Below, piece after piece: positions 10,111 through 30,296 of a DNA stretch of 64,000 nucleotides. Location: contig BSDZ01000023.1 of NCBI GenBank assembly GCA_030268105.1, positions 620,001 to 684,000 of the forward strand. Reading direction: 5' to 3'. The first letter of the stretch is position 1, and every line of letters begins with the position of its first letter. Position numbers and translations under genes: made by a program. This DNA comes from Volvox africanus. Lineage: Eukaryota; Chlorophyta; Chlorophyceae; Chlamydomonadales; Volvocaceae. The notes beneath the pieces are model-generated. The model was not told the origin of the DNA and did not search any database. It was given only the letters and a program-made list of their open reading frames with translations.

Positions 10111-13100
10111 TGGCCGTGGAGGCGGCGGCGGAGGGGGAGGCGGAGAGGGCCATTCTGCCACGCGGCTGGCCAGGGCGGAAAGCTCCGTGTGCAGACTGGC
10201 TGCCCACCTGCGCTCGTCCAAATATGGGTACGGAGCTGAGTACGGCGGTTTGTTCCAGTCGATCGATTGTTTTACCTTACTAATGGGTAGTTTTTAAGAG
10301 TAGTGCCTTGAGCCGGGTAGTCTTAGTTGTTGGTCAAGGTGGCCATTAAGCGCCAGCATCGCAGTTCACAACAGCCAGTCAATCAGCAGCTGTGTAGACA
10401 AACATAAGGCATAAGAATTCAGATACCAGCACGCGAAGTGAGAGATGCCATGTTTTGAGTAAAGCGCACGCGCGTGCGTGACACACACATTTCCACGTCC
10501 ACTTCCACTTCCACTTCCACGTCCACGTCCACGTCTGCGTCCACGGGATTTGACTGTGAGATAAGACCGGCTTACCGCAAGGAGTCGCAACGACCCTCGG
10601 GCCATTCCAGTCCGCTGCCGCCCGCCCCAGTGGACCGCCGTGCTCGCCGGATCACCGCCGCCTAGGACCAGGGCGACCAAAAGGCCGGGGCCGTAAGCAC
10701 CGCGCCACCAGATACTGACCTGATTTCCCATCGGGCCTGCTTGTGTTTCGCCAAGGCACCGTGCAAATGACGTATTCATCCCTGCCTAACCTACCAACGA
10801 AATATCCTGTTCCGATTATATACAAGGCAGGTAGTTATCTCACGGCAGGTCTGGCAGTATATGAGACTAGGCACTATACTGCCAGGAGTGAGACATTGTA
10901 CGGCGCTCTGCTGCTGAACGAGCGAGCGACGAGCGAGTTCGTTCAGCAGCAGAGTGCCGTACCCCGTCATCGATTGCAGGATATTTTGAATAGATGAGTG
11001 AACCGTGAGATAGCGGGTTCATTCCAATGGCAGGCGCCGAAGTACGAGTGCAATATTGCTGCACAGTGCAGATGTCCTAAAGTGCATCTCGCTCTCACTC
11101 ATTACACGTCTCACACCGTTTGATATGCGATATATTTGCATCGAATAATAGGGTACTGAGGCGCCGCCAGTGGAAAAAATGTATATATATATATTCATTT
11201 ATAAAAATAAAAATATACATAATGTGTGTAGGATAGGGGGGGTACATCACCCGTGGCCACTAACCTGGCAGTCCCTACCTTCCCCGGTGTTTCGGGGCAC
11301 CCTCATCCAGTCTCCCATGCTGACTTCTCCGAAATCAGTGGTTTTCCCAGGTTCAGCACCCACCACCAGCATCCAGCGGAATCTGCCGAATCAACTAAGG
11401 CGTCAACTCCGCTACTGGTTAGCTCGCAGGTCACTTTAATTGGGGTCGTCACCGTCCATCGACATGGGGGCACCCTGCCCGTAACTTTGGGTCTTTGGCC
11501 CGCTCTCAGTCGGGGTAGAGCGGGCCAAAGTATCTATATAATGTATACCATAAGAATATACATAATATACATGTACATGTATGTGTTCTTGTATCTGTCT
11601 GCCTGTATCTCTCTATTTATTATATCTATATTAATCAATTTGTCATCTACGGGCGAACACTAAACGTTCTCTCCGGCAGACATATTCAAACAGTGAAGAG
11701 GGTGGAGCAGCTCGGCCGTTGCCTCCAGTCGACGCGCCTTACCTCCAAAATGGATTTATGCCCCCCAACCCCCTGCTCCCAACCACGCAGCATTTACAAT
11801 AGGGATCTCCGATACCCAGCAACCAGCACTTCCTCTCATCTGACATATGAAGGGACTGCTGGATTTCGGCGACTCTCTTTCGATTCCGCGCCTCTTTGAT
11901 AATGATTCCGCGCCTTTACGCACCTCGTCGCATAATTGCCCTAGGTCCGCGTCCAGCTGGTGCACTAGCTCCACCACCTCCGACATACTCGCGGCGGTGA
12001 ACGACTCAATTCGGAATGCCCAGCTACGCAGCAGCGGCAGAAACCTGTTGGGCCAGCACAGAAGATTGCCTCTTAGCAACGCACGTCGTGAAAAAGGCAA
12101 ACAGGGTCGTGTTGCGTGCGTCAAAACTCGCAGCATGTGGGGACATCGGCGACATCGGCGACATCGGCAAGGCCATCGTCTTGCACAATGCATAATGACC
12201 GAAGCAGTCGTCTGCAGCGGCAGCCACGTCCATGTAAGACATACAGATAGAAGCGCAATGTACATACTCTGCCCTCGTGTGGCATCGATTTATATAACGT
12301 TATCATTACTCAATTTTCAAAGAGATTCAAAAACGGTTTACGACAAAGCGTTTTACGGTATAACCTCCTGCAAAAACGGTTTGATTGTCGAAGTAAGGAG
12401 AGCCGCCGTACTTAAGTATTTTTTTTATCAGCAGTAGGAATCCCCCATTTACGATACACGATACGCCGTACATGATACGGCAGTGTACCTTTCGGCGTGT
12501 TCAGACACTTGGCGTTGATAAGCGGACCTGGCTGATATCTCGTCCATGAGCTCGTTGGCACCCGAGCCGCCTGTAGGCCTGTGGATTGGACCGGCAAACT
12601 GTTTGTGTCCTTCCTCCTTCGCCCACTGACACAGCGTCCCTCATCATGGCCATATGGGGATGAGGGCGTCGCCTCTGACCCGTCTCTCCCCGCTCGCGGC
12701 ACCCCGCCCCCCTTGACCACCACAAATACGTGTTCCATCCACACTCCCCACTACATGAGCAGCGGGCGCTTTCGACGCCCAAAGTGTCTCTGATACTCCC
12801 CATTACGTCCATCTGATGCTCTCCTCGTGCAATACCGGACGCGTACCTCACGCCACGCAAACTCCGCCCTGCGCCGGCGCCGGCGCAGCTGCCGCTGTGC
12901 ACTTGCAAACCGGCGGTCAGGGCCTTCCGCAGCTCCTGATGCAGCGCGATGACCTGAATGGTGCATGGGGTGCTTCCGCATTGATGTGCGTTTTCATTAC
13001 AAAGCGGACATCGAGACGAGACGTCCTTGCCACAAAGCGGGACAGCGAGACGAGAGGACGAGAGGACAACGGAAGTAACAAGATCACCACCACACGGGGA

Positions 13101-16100
13101 GCCACAAGCTGGGGGCCTCTCTAAGTGAAAGGAAGGCATAGCTCTCACGAGGCCAACACGCTGCCAGCCGAAGGCCAGTATCAGCCGGATTGAGTTCTGA
13201 CACCTACCTGTGGGTAGCGCTGCAGTCCCGACCCGCCGAGCCGAGCCGCAATCCCAGTGGGTGGCGGCGCACTGACTTTGAGGATGCCGTGGTGCGCCAC
13301 CAACGGCGAAGGAAGCTTGGGTGGTTGGGCTCGGATCGTGAGGTTGTCCCCCAGCGTCGTAACGTGCGACTGATCAGGCTGCAAAGGCGGCCGGGATGGG
13401 TCTGGCGGCCGGGGGGGCTGTAGCGCTTGACCTTCGGGGGCGCCACTGCGTGCCAAAGACGGCTGGGGTGGCAGCGGTAGGAGTGGAGCGGGACGGACGG
13501 GAGCCGGGAGCGGCGGCGGCGGCGGCGGCGGCGGCGGACGCGGACGCGGCGGCAACACCGGCGGCGGCAAGGAGGTCCGTGAGGAGATGCTGTATGTGTT
13601 ACGCGTAACTTGTACTACAGGTGCTGGTGGCAGTGGTGGTGGACCTGGCGGTGGCGGCGGCAGCGATCCGCAGCGCGCCAAAACAGCTGTGGGTACGGCA
13701 TGTGGTGGTGGCGGCGGCAACTGACCTGGTACTGGGGGTTTTGCCGCCTCCATTTCTGGAGTAGTGTCCGCCGTACGCTTACCTTCCAACAGCGCCCTTG
13801 CGACTGGCGCTACGACATCGTGTTGGCCCCCGCCGTCACCCCCTTTAGCCGACTGAGGCTGTTCTGGATGCAACTTGCTCAAAGTCACGTCTGCGCCTCC
13901 GCCTCCGCCTCCGCCTCCGCCGCTGCGTTGCTCATCCCAGTGGTCCGACGACTCAACCTCACTGCTGTTGACGCCGCCAGCGAGTTCCGCGCTGTCCGGT
14001 GCTAATAGCTGCTGCCGACGGCGCTGTCGCTCCTTCTGCTGCCGTTCATCTCCTGCTCGCACTATTCGCGGGTGGCCGTCGACGGCGTCCGCAGCCGCCC
14101 CTGACGGCGCTGACGGCTTCAGCAATGTCGCGTCAACGCTCCGAGTGTAGAAGTGCTGATACACGTTGAGGGTGCCCGGGCTGCATGGGACGCCGACGCC
14201 GACGCCAACACCAGCGCCGGCACTTACGCCCTGGCCACTGCGATCCAGTAACGCCAGCTCCCCGCTGGCCACGGCGTCACTCGATGGCAGTGTTGCCGTT
14301 GGCATGAATGGAAGTGGTTCGTTATTCCACGCTTGAGCGTTAATGACCGTCTTGCTTGCCGCCGGCGCCGGCGCGTCCGCCGCTGCATTTGTCGCACCAC
14401 TGACATCGCCGCTCGTTCCGCAGTCGAGGACGGCGCCTTCAGACGGCGCGTCAACTACAATTTCCGTTGACGGTTGCAATGCCACTACTTGGTCTAACCA
14501 CTTGTCGAGCATCTCAAGCTGATTGTCGCACGACCCGAAGATGCTGCTGCCCCCACCGCCGCTCGCCCCTGAGCGGCATCCGTACCCATTACGACAACCG
14601 CCGCCGCCGGCGACAGCGGCGGTGCCGTGTCCTGATTCGGTACCTGAATCAGTGCGGGACCGCGTTCCAGTGCCCGCTGCAAAAACCTTCCGAGGGGCCC
14701 CCGAGCACCCCCGCCGCCGCTGCCTGGTTAGGTTGCGCCGGTGGCGATGCCCAAAGCCACCAATGAAAACGCCGGGAACACCTCCACCATACCCTTCACT
14801 ACAATCCCCGCTTGCGGCGCTACTGCCGCTACTGCTGCTGTCAGCCTGCGCAAGGACCAGACCAGCAAGGTAACTCCATTCCTCCTTCGAAAATGCTCCC
14901 GAACCACCACCAACACCCGCCGCCAACGTCACAGATGCCGCCGTTTGGCGCCGGGGCCGAGCGCCGCGGCTGACATGTCGCCGAGGGACGGCGCTTCCGC
15001 GGCTGGCACCGAAATCACTATTGCTTCTGCTGCTGCTACTGCTAATGAAAGCAAAACTGAGAGGTGGATTAGCGGTTTGATTGTTCATCGCCTCATCCCG
15101 CGCTCGGGTACCAAAGTTATCATCAACATAGACAGCCTGGCTAACGGTATCTGTACGACCATCGCCATCACGCGGACGACGGTGTGATATTGCCAAGCCT
15201 GCGTTAGGCTCAGATTGGTGAGAGCGCCGTCGCCGCCGCGGCTGCGTCAGCTCTTGTTTAGGCCGCAGATTCGGGCGTTGCCGTGCATTGACAACGGATT
15301 CGGTTGCGATCTGCGGCTTCCAGTGGGGCTGCTGTATTTGCTGCTCCATTAAGGGCTCGATGCCTAGATGGCCCGGATTCGCAGCCCCGCAGTCCGGCAG
15401 GGGCTGCTGGCCCTGCGCCCTGAGGCAGTGACTCAACACGCTCCACATGTCCGCCACGACGCTGCCCAGCGGAACGTCAAAACCCGGTTGGGGGGCCCCA
15501 CCGCCCCCGCGCCCGCCCCCTTCCGTTCCGGATGCGGCAGAGCCAGCTGTGGCGTTATTGATACGCTCCAGCAGCTCTGTCAGCACCACCTGCAGCAACA
15601 CACAGATCATTCAACCAGGTCCGCATGGGCGGAAGTAGCTGACGCGCCCGGAAGCAGGTAAGCTGGTTTGCGGGTTTGTTTGTTCAGTTTTGCTAGATAG
15701 CCACTAAAAGCAGCGAGACATCGTGAACCTTTGGGTGCTTAGATAGTACCGGAGTGGCGGCGCAAGGATGTGTGCTCGTGTTAAATGTGCTTCCTCCCAG
15801 ATGCAGCAAATCCATAGCGTTTGATGATTGCATCATCAATCGGTCCCTCCTCATGTCGTACCTGCTGTACGGCGGCCGCATCATCTGCCGTCATATTCGA
15901 TTCCCGGATCAGTTCATCAAGCTCCGACAGCTCTGATAACGCATAACGCACCATCGCGTCCTTGCGTTTCTCACCACTAGGCGCCCCCTCAGATGCTTTT
16001 GCAGCGCTGCCGCGGCGAGTGCCGCCGCCTCTGGCTGCGCCGGTATTTAGCTGTTTGGGCGCCGCAGCGGCCCCAGCGACCCATTCACTAACGCGGGAGC

Positions 16101-19100
16101 CCATGCCGGTTTCGGAGCGCCGTCGGCGATCCACCACCAGGGCCATGGATGGCGCAGACTCCCAGGGAGCGCCTCGCGCGTTGGCGGCAGCGGCATCAGC
16201 AGCGAAGGCGGAGGCGGAGGCGGAAGTGGAGGCACCGGTGGCGGGATCGACGTCCCCGTGCCAGCGATTCGCCACTTGCTGAACCCGTCGGCTCATCATC
16301 CCGACATCGCCATCATCCTTGTGCAATCGATGACCGCTCCATTCGATAAGACTTTCGCTCACGCCTGCACTTCCGAATAGCTGTGTTCGGGCTCTGTGAC
16401 CAGAAACCTTCCCAAGCCTGCCAGTGGAACGTGCCATGCGAGCGCTGACGGACGGCGCCGAAACCACTTTCAATGTAAATGTGGCGGCGGCGGCGGCGGC
16501 GGCGTTGGTGGTGGCGTTGGTGGTGGTGTCAGCGGGTCCACTCCTTGTTACGCCGGCGCCGCTGCCACGATGCCGCGTCGGAGAGGTCACGATCGGACGT
16601 CGGCGAGCCCCGGACGATGGCGGCGGCGGCCCAGGGCCCAGTGCCGCGGCGGCGGCGGTCCAAGCCTCGAATCCACGTTTGCCGCCGCTGGCAAATATGG
16701 ATCCCGGCAAGGGCGTTGGGAGCGACCTTGGCGCCTGTGCGATTGCCTCCGCCTCCGCCTCCGCCTCTGCTTCGGTTCGCAACTCCGCCGCAGCATTTGA
16801 TTGCCTCATCCAGTCGGCCGTGGATTGCCTCACCCGGTTTAGAAGGCTATCAGACATGATGGCGGAGGTGGAGAAGGTCCTTGCACCAACGCCCGTTCTC
16901 GCTTGCGTCGGGAGCCGCAATTCCTCATCACCCGACAACAAACCTATTTTGGATCCAGTCACGGGACGGGATTGCCGCGTACGCTGCTGCACATTCTGGC
17001 GCGAAAGGTAGCAATGAACTCCCTCGTTCACCTCACCAGTGGTGCTTCCCATCCGCCTACCGAGCTCCGAGACCACTGAACCATCCTTTCTTCTCGATAG
17101 GCCGTGCCCTGCGGGTGTAGCCGCCCGGATCAGCTGACTCAACAACAGATCCAGCTGTGCGCCGGCATTGTCCTGCTGAACGCCATCTCGCCTATTTGTG
17201 CCTGACTGTGGCTCAGGCTGTCGGGTGCCGTGAACTCGTTCCAGCTGCATTTGCCGCTGCTGGTGCAGCTGGTGCTGGTGCTGGTGCTGGTGCTGGTGCT
17301 GGTGCTGCTGGTGCTGGTGCTGGTGCTGCTGGTGCTGGTGCTGGTGCTGGTGCTGGTGCTGATGCTGCTGGTGCTGCTGGTGCTGCAGCTCAGCCACCAC
17401 CGCCGCCGCAGCAGCCGGCGGAACCGGCTCCTGTAGATGCCGTTGCCGCTCGTGATCGTGAAGGGAGCCCCCTAAACGCGGGAACCCAATTCCGTACATG
17501 GGCGAGGACGGCTGCAACGGCATGCCCGACTCCTCCATCACACCAAATGCAGTCACCCCGCCATCGCCAGAAACGGCCGCCTGGGCCCTATGCACGTCCC
17601 TAATGAGTGGCTGCAGCGGCTGCTCGAAATCCTCCTCCGAGTCCTCCCCGACATCGCGGCTACTGCTATCACTGCACTCCACCCGCATAATGCAAATGCC
17701 ATGTGCCGCCGTAGCCGCTGACTGACCCGGTACCACGCGGGGTGCAACCGCCACTGTTGCCCGGCTTGAAATGGCTGAAGCAGAGCACGGCGGTGGCTGT
17801 TGCGCAGCCGTTGCTGCTGCGCCTAACTGCCCTGCATCAGCCTCAGAACTCAGGGGCGCTTCTGCGAGGTATAGTTGTGATTGTGCGCTAGGAATCGGGT
17901 CGAAGGTGTTGGTCTTGCTGGTTGCCAGTGCATCCAGGGAGGCATTCGAGCCCCAACTGTGAGCGCTAGCCAGCCGACGGTCCGACATAGCTGGTTGACC
18001 AGAGCCGGTGGTGGTGGAAGGGGCCGGGAGATCAGGAGTTCTTCCCACCAAACCGGCTGGCAGGCTGGGAGGCTGGGAGGGCGGTGGCAGGGCTGCTTGC
18101 GGACGAGGCAAGGCCTGAGCTGTGGCAGCGTTGGCAGCGGCAGAGTGGTGCTCCCCCGCCGCATTTGTCTCCGTTGCCATGGCCGCCGCCGCCGCCGCCT
18201 CCGCCGCCGCCGCCGCCACCAGGGAACATTCCGTAGTGTCGTTGATCGAGCCCCAGCTCGAGCAGCGGCTCAGGACTGCTCCGCGTTGCCCGCTACAAGG
18301 CTGTACGACCGCTGCAGGAGCGGCGACGGCGGAGGTTACAGTGTCCCCACGTCGCGGCGGCCGTGGTGGGCGACTATGTGGCGGCGGCAGCGGCGCTTGA
18401 GATACTGGTGTTGCCGCCGATGACGGTGGCGTGGCTGCCGGTAGCTGCTCTACACGGCCTCGGAAGGGGCTGGAGTTTGGGCTGGGACTAAGCAAACTCT
18501 CGGTGGCAACTGGAAGCGCGGATGGGTCAGTCAAGGAGCCAAAACATCCCCGGCGGTGGGCTCCACTAACCGTGCCGCTGTGCAACGACGGTGATGACGG
18601 GGAACGCACCATCCGCCGCGCCCGGGAATCACCGTCGGCTCCAAACTCTGACAATGGAGGGATGGCGCTTTGGGCTTCTCTGTTCGCCGAAAATATTCCA
18701 CGCACAGGGCTACGGCTCGTATTGGCATCGTGCGCATTGGCATCGTATGATGCACTCCAAAACCCGCAATCGGAGCTGGTGGACGACGTCCGGCGATGTC
18801 CGGCACTACTGCCGCTGGCTTCGGAAATGCTGCTGGGTGTAAGCAACGCGCCGGCGGCGGCATACTCGAGTGATGTTGATGTGGATGAAGGCATAGGAGC
18901 AGCCTCCGCGCGCCGGGCGGGAAGTTCATCGACGCGCGGCGATGCTTCCGCGCTTAGGGCCGCCGCAGCCACCTGATCTGGTGCGGATCCGGGCCTTATG
19001 TCAGACTGCATGTCAATGTGCGCTATGTGTCGCGAGCCCGCCGCCTCTGTGTTCCGGTCGCCCCCAAGGTGGTGTGTTGCCGTGTGACCGACGAACGACA

Positions 19101-21365
19101 TCTGGCCAGGAGAGCTAGCTGGCTGCGGATGTAACCCCGCGGCTTCATAAGGAATACCATACCCGGAATCATCGTTGTTGTCGAGGTCCTCTGGATGCGA
19201 CTGTAAATGCAAATGCCCAGCAGGAGGTCGGGCGCGTAATGAAGAAGCAGCGGCAGCAGCGGCTCGATGCCATGGCGGCGGCGGCGGGAACGTCGTAACC
19301 CCAGTCACTGTTTGCGACCATCCCACCGCTAAATGCTGATCAGGCAAATCGTTGGTTTCGTGTTGACCTGTTGACCGCGGCGTAAGGCCCGCCGACAGGA
19401 CAAACAGATTCTCGTCAATGTTACGAGTCCTCCTGCCGCCACCTATAGTACTGTCCATATTGTTGTTGTTATCGGCGTTTGTATGTGCTGTGCTTTCACC
19501 GCCTGCAGCGATACAGTCGCCGCTAACGCTGCTACCTCGGCTGTCCCTGCTGCTGTTGGTGGTGCTGCTGCCGCTGCCACTGCCGCTACATCCCTGGCCA
19601 CTTGCAAGGCCGTGACTTCTTGCGAAGCTGCAATGCGGCCTCAACAACGACGGCCTGCTCTCCCCGTCTTCATCGCCGTACAGCTCCCTTTGAACCTGGG
19701 AAGTTGAGAATCGCCCAAGTGGCGATGACCGCTCATGCAGCGCTGTTCCGACCAAAGGTTGCCGTACAGACGACCGTTGGCAGCTGAGGGTGACTGCCTC
19801 CGCGACCTGGCTGTGGTCCTGTGCTTCGTTGGTGATGGAACGGCCTCGCGGGCTGCCGTACCAATGCCGATCGTAAAGGTCAACAGGCTGCGTTGCTGTA
19901 GGGGCCGCTGGTCGAGGAAACGAGGTCCTGGTCGCAGGATGGGTATGCTGCGCTGGCGGCCCAAACGGCTGTGGTAATTGCACAGACGGCGGCGCCAGTG
20001 ACAGAGGTGGCAGCGGAGGTGCTCGCTGTGTGGATGTATGTAAACCCATTTCCAAAAATGGGGCTGGGGCCGCGGGCGGAAGAGTGGCGGCGGCGGCGAC
20101 GGCAGTGCTAGTGTAGCCATCGGCGACGGGATTCAGCTCACTGCCGGTGCCACTTGATTCAGCTGCAAGACCAGCTTCCTGAGTGGCACCGGCAGCCCTA
20201 GGAGCAGACGAAGACACGAAGAAGGGCACAAGTCGTGGGTTCGACTTGGCGCCCAGCCCCGTCGCCGCTGCCTCATCACCGAACATATCGCTGGGCCGTC
20301 GTAGCGCTCTATGGCTGTACTGCATCTGCGTTTGGTCTGGTTCGGCGGAGGAGGATTCGCAGCTGTCGGCACCTAAGCGTCCCCTCCCTGCGACTCAGGG
20401 GCAGCGGGCGTGTTGGTGGGAACAATGTGGGCAGTCTACATGGACCTTCGGAAGATGAAATGCGATGTTGGGACGCAGTCTCAGAGAGTAAATCACTCAT
20501 AAGGTATCCCAAGATGATAAGAAATCAAAATAAAGGCGTCGGGCCATTGACCCAGATCGATGATCCTTTGAAAGCCGGGCCATCAACATTATGAAGGATA
20601 TCGTAAACACCGGAAAGCTGACCCAGATGGGAATCTTCTCACGATGACATTCAATACGGTTTATCAGATCAAGGGTCATGAAGGCGTTGTCAATACCGAA
20701 CGCGGAGGCGTGCTTGGCGATCGCGGCATCGATCATACATTTTGCTAAATCCGCGACATAGTCTTGACAGCACACGCACAAGTGAAAACTTTCACGCGCG
20801 GCTGCTTTACATCAGCGCAATAAATTTGGCATTAAATTTCTTTTTAGTGTGACTTTGAGCCCAAACGACCCGAAGTTCATGACGCACATGTCTTAACGAG
20901 GCGTCGAAAGAAGCCATCTCGACTGCTGGGTGTTGACTTTTTGCGTCGCCGAAAGAGGTTCAGGCATGTCGGTACGTAGCATGGATTCAGAGGTGCAGCA
21001 ATTGATGTAAGTCCTTCGGCCGTGTACAGATATTCCTCTTCGCTTTCAGGAGCATCGCCGCCAGCGGCGTCTTGCTGACGACGTTGCTCCTGTTGCAGCC
21101 GCTCCTGTGGATCCGGTAGGCTCGGCACATAATGATGACGCTCGTTATGAAGGGCTGAGGATTCGAATACCGTAAGAGGTGTAGAAGAAAGGCAGGGCGC
21201 GTTTTCGGCAGCTCGCGGCGAACGGTGCTCCACAATTTCCAAAATAGGGTTGAGTTTGGATGTTTCTGTATCTGGCATGGCGCCTGTGGCCGGAGCGTTA
21301 GCTTGGCGCTGTGGCGGAGTTGGTCTGTAATGTGGCACCAGTGTACCAGTGTAATGTGGTACCAT
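8905..21365 (-). CDS. Very large low-complexity protein, family not recognised
   Basis: Minus-strand model, exons from 5' to 3': 20888-21365, 20643-20762, 15862-20336, 13208-15589, 12847-12953, 11924-12044, a weak 31-base exon at 11692-11722, 9812-10235 and 8905-9556. Phases agree across all joins and the sum is 2,930 codons. The 4.5 kb and 2.4 kb exons encode mostly disordered Ser/Ala/Pro/Gly-rich sequence. Features include an acidic EEEYLY motif near the N-terminus, a His/Gln tract (17262-17390), profilin-type polyproline runs (13450-13700), 14 glutamines (10069-10110) and a Gly/Glu tail (8992-9163). Between these sit short helical exons such as SEVVELVHQLDADLGQLCDE and VWSELTRRVDALGRDHERMD, which could form coiled coils. 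The first ATG could instead be an internal Met near 21281. Several donors (CAG|GTACGA at 15862, CAG|GTAGGT at 13208) are strong. Exons 3' of 11924 and the stop are less sure. A cytoskeletal scaffold is possible but only a guess. Confidence 0.6.
8992..9163. repeat. CTCCGC/CTTCAC hexanucleotide minisatellite
   Basis: About 170 bp of interleaved CTCCGC and CTTCAC hexamers. On the minus strand it reads as a Gly/Glu repeat in the frame of the large protein and as Glu-Ala-Lys-Val repeats in the next frame, so slippage by whole hexamers keeps the frame. Confidence 0.9.
9597..9811 (-). other. Intron of the large minus-strand gene with a short tandem repeat
   Basis: This falls between the inferred donor near 9812 and the pyrimidine-rich acceptor just upstream of 9556 (minus-strand reading). 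It includes a CACCTCTCC-type tandem repeat at about 9771-9803. A short minus-strand frame here looks partly coding, but I could not fit it in phase. Confidence 0.3.
10069..10110. repeat. CTGTTG hexamer repeat encoding polyglutamine
   Basis: Seven perfect CTGTTG units. On the minus strand they read CAA-CAG and give 14 glutamines inside the exon 9812-10235, next to a nine-proline run. Confidence 0.95.
10836..11012. repeat. Compound nested inverted repeat
   Basis: Outer arms TATCTCACGG (10836-10845) and CCGTGAGATA (11003-11012) are perfect complements. Inside them lie two hairpins: CTGGCAGTATA at 10851-10861 pairs with 10875-10885, and a 24-base arm at 10898-10921 pairs with 10939-10962 with a single mismatch. 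The whole 177-bp unit could fold into a branched cruciform. It may be a miniature inverted-repeat transposon or a structured RNA. No target-site duplication was established. Confidence 0.8.
11493..11530. repeat. Perfect 14-bp inverted repeat
   Basis: CTTTGGCCCGCTCT at 11493-11506 is exactly complementary to 11517-11530 across a 10-base loop. It is followed by an AT-rich stretch (11531-11640). It could act as a terminator-like hairpin or be an element end. Confidence 0.85.
17262..17390. repeat. GGTGCT-type repeat encoding a His/Gln tract
   Basis: This runs as GGTGCT hexamers with occasional GCTGGT interruptions. On the minus strand it encodes alternating His-Gln residues within the 4.5 kb exon of the large protein. 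The tract is about 40 residues long and in frame throughout. Confidence 0.9.
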
Positions 21366-22750
21366 CTGTCCAAGTCTGAGCTACCTTGGGTTATGCAAGG
21401 TGGGATCTAGAGACGTTCAGGGGTTTGACGTTCCATTGTCAATTGTAAATTGCGACATGTATTCACCAATGATGGTCGGTGAGAAACGGCAACCCGCAAA
21501 ATGGGCATGGCATTATTGTATCACGTCGTTAGGTCATGTCAAAGTTGGTTATGGATGCGATCTGACCAGTTCCCGCAATTTCTCACGACATCAGTACGCC
21601 ACAACATTATATGCCACAATAATTTACACAAACATATGTATGCACGAAAGCATGGCAGTGCACGTCTTTGCATGTGCGTTGTTACATCTTCCAACTAATG
21701 AAAAAGTTCTCTCTGTCCACGGTACCATCCTAATAAGGCTCGCCATAAGCATATTAAAAATTTCTGGATGGATTCCAGCATTTTCTGCTTAGGTTACTGA
21801 CATGACCCAGCATCCGTGCTCATCATCCCTGCATACCACGGCTGATCGGGAAGGTTTTGTATCTAATTGCAAACGCTCGCCAAAGCGTGAAGGGGGTGTT
21901 TAGGAGGAAGGTGTACCATTTCCAGGGAAGCGGGTGGTGAACTCAAGTAAGAAAATATATATGTCATGAAGGCTTTCTTTGCTTGCTTTAGTGTAACGTT
22001 ACGCAAGCGTTTGCGCGGGGTGGCTCTGGATGACCCCTGGGTCGCAAACACCAAAGTTGGTCGCTAATCGATGGCTACATCGGCTTTCCAATTCGCAGAT
22101 AGTTAACCGTCAACAAACATCGTAATCTTATTAGACGGGTGTAAAAGAACGTGTCGTCTTGCCACTTCCCTTTTCGCGTCCTCGCCATGTACCTCTAGGA
22201 CCTCGTAGCCCACGACGTGGTTCTCCTTGCTTCAGGGGTCCGATAGACAATGGGATTCAATTTGTCAAATTCAGTTGGCGCTCATCCATTCCAGTTCATG
22301 GAATGAAGGGGAACTACGGCTGCAATCGTTTGCGCTACATGAAAACCCAAGCGCCGGTATCGCCTGTCGCGATGGCACGTACGTTGAATTCAAGCCTTCC
22401 AGTCGCATGTCCCAAGCGTACCACCAGCAGCTGCTGAACGTTTAATTTGTATTTATTTATTTATTTCATGGGCTATAGCAGACCCCTCCCTGCACGGGCT
22501 ATTACCGCCAACCTCGGGCAAAAACCAAAACAGCGTTGATAGCACTACAAAAGCCAGGGCTTGGCTCTATCTGATAAAGTACATTCATCAATACCGCAAA
22601 AAATTCATCAATGTTCCTTAATTAAAACTTTATTTGGGCCCGAGCCCTATCAAGCTACAAACATCGTCAGCCTAGGACCCGTGGCCCTCTTTGCAACATT
22701 TCACTAGGCAAATCCTCAATTCATCATTCTGCTCAGCACCGGCTGTTAGG
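21366..22750. promoter_or_regulatory. Divergent intergenic region between the large gene and the methyltransferase
   Basis: The large gene runs leftwards from 21365 and the methyltransferase rightwards from 22751, so both promoters should lie in these 1.4 kb. AT-rich TTTATTTATTTATT sits at 22449-22468. I see no convincing TATA box at a fixed distance from either start. A plus-strand frame at 22227-22445 looks weakly protein-like but has no splice partners. Confidence 0.4.
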
Positions 22751-30150
<7,400 letters not shown>

Positions 30151-30239
30151 CGAAGGGCGGCGTTGGCTCCTCCAGGTCTCCAACCAGGCCGTGAATCCCC
30201 CTCGGTAGTGTGACACTGGCCACTGGCGTCTATGCCTTA

Positions 30240-30296
30240 TCGTGTTGTGTCGTATTATGTCGTATTGTGTCGTATTGTGTCGTATTGTGTCGTATG
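30240..30296. repeat. GTCGTATTGT tandem repeat
   Basis: About five copies of a decamer around GTCGTATTGT lie just after the methyltransferase stop codon, in its probable 3' untranslated region. Confidence 0.85.

Larger units (their letters stand above)
10236..11691. other. Intron-like interval with hairpins and AT-rich DNA
   Basis: In the large-gene model this is intronic. It contains a CCACTT/CCACGT hexamer repeat (about 10494-10546), the compound inverted repeat at 10836-11012, an AT-rich patch with TATATA runs (11178-11222) and a perfect hairpin at 11493-11530. A plus-strand frame at 11253-11520 is open for about 90 codons, but I cannot place it in any gene. Confidence 0.4.

Noticed and set aside
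13190..20600. Many plus-strand frames of 60-200 codons
   Set aside because: They are antisense shadows of the two large minus-strand exons; their Arg/Pro/Gly content mirrors the codons on the other strand.
21400..22700. Possible short genes in the divergent intergenic region (for example plus-strand 22227-22445)
   Set aside because: Single frames without splice sites, start context or recognisable domains; not enough to call.
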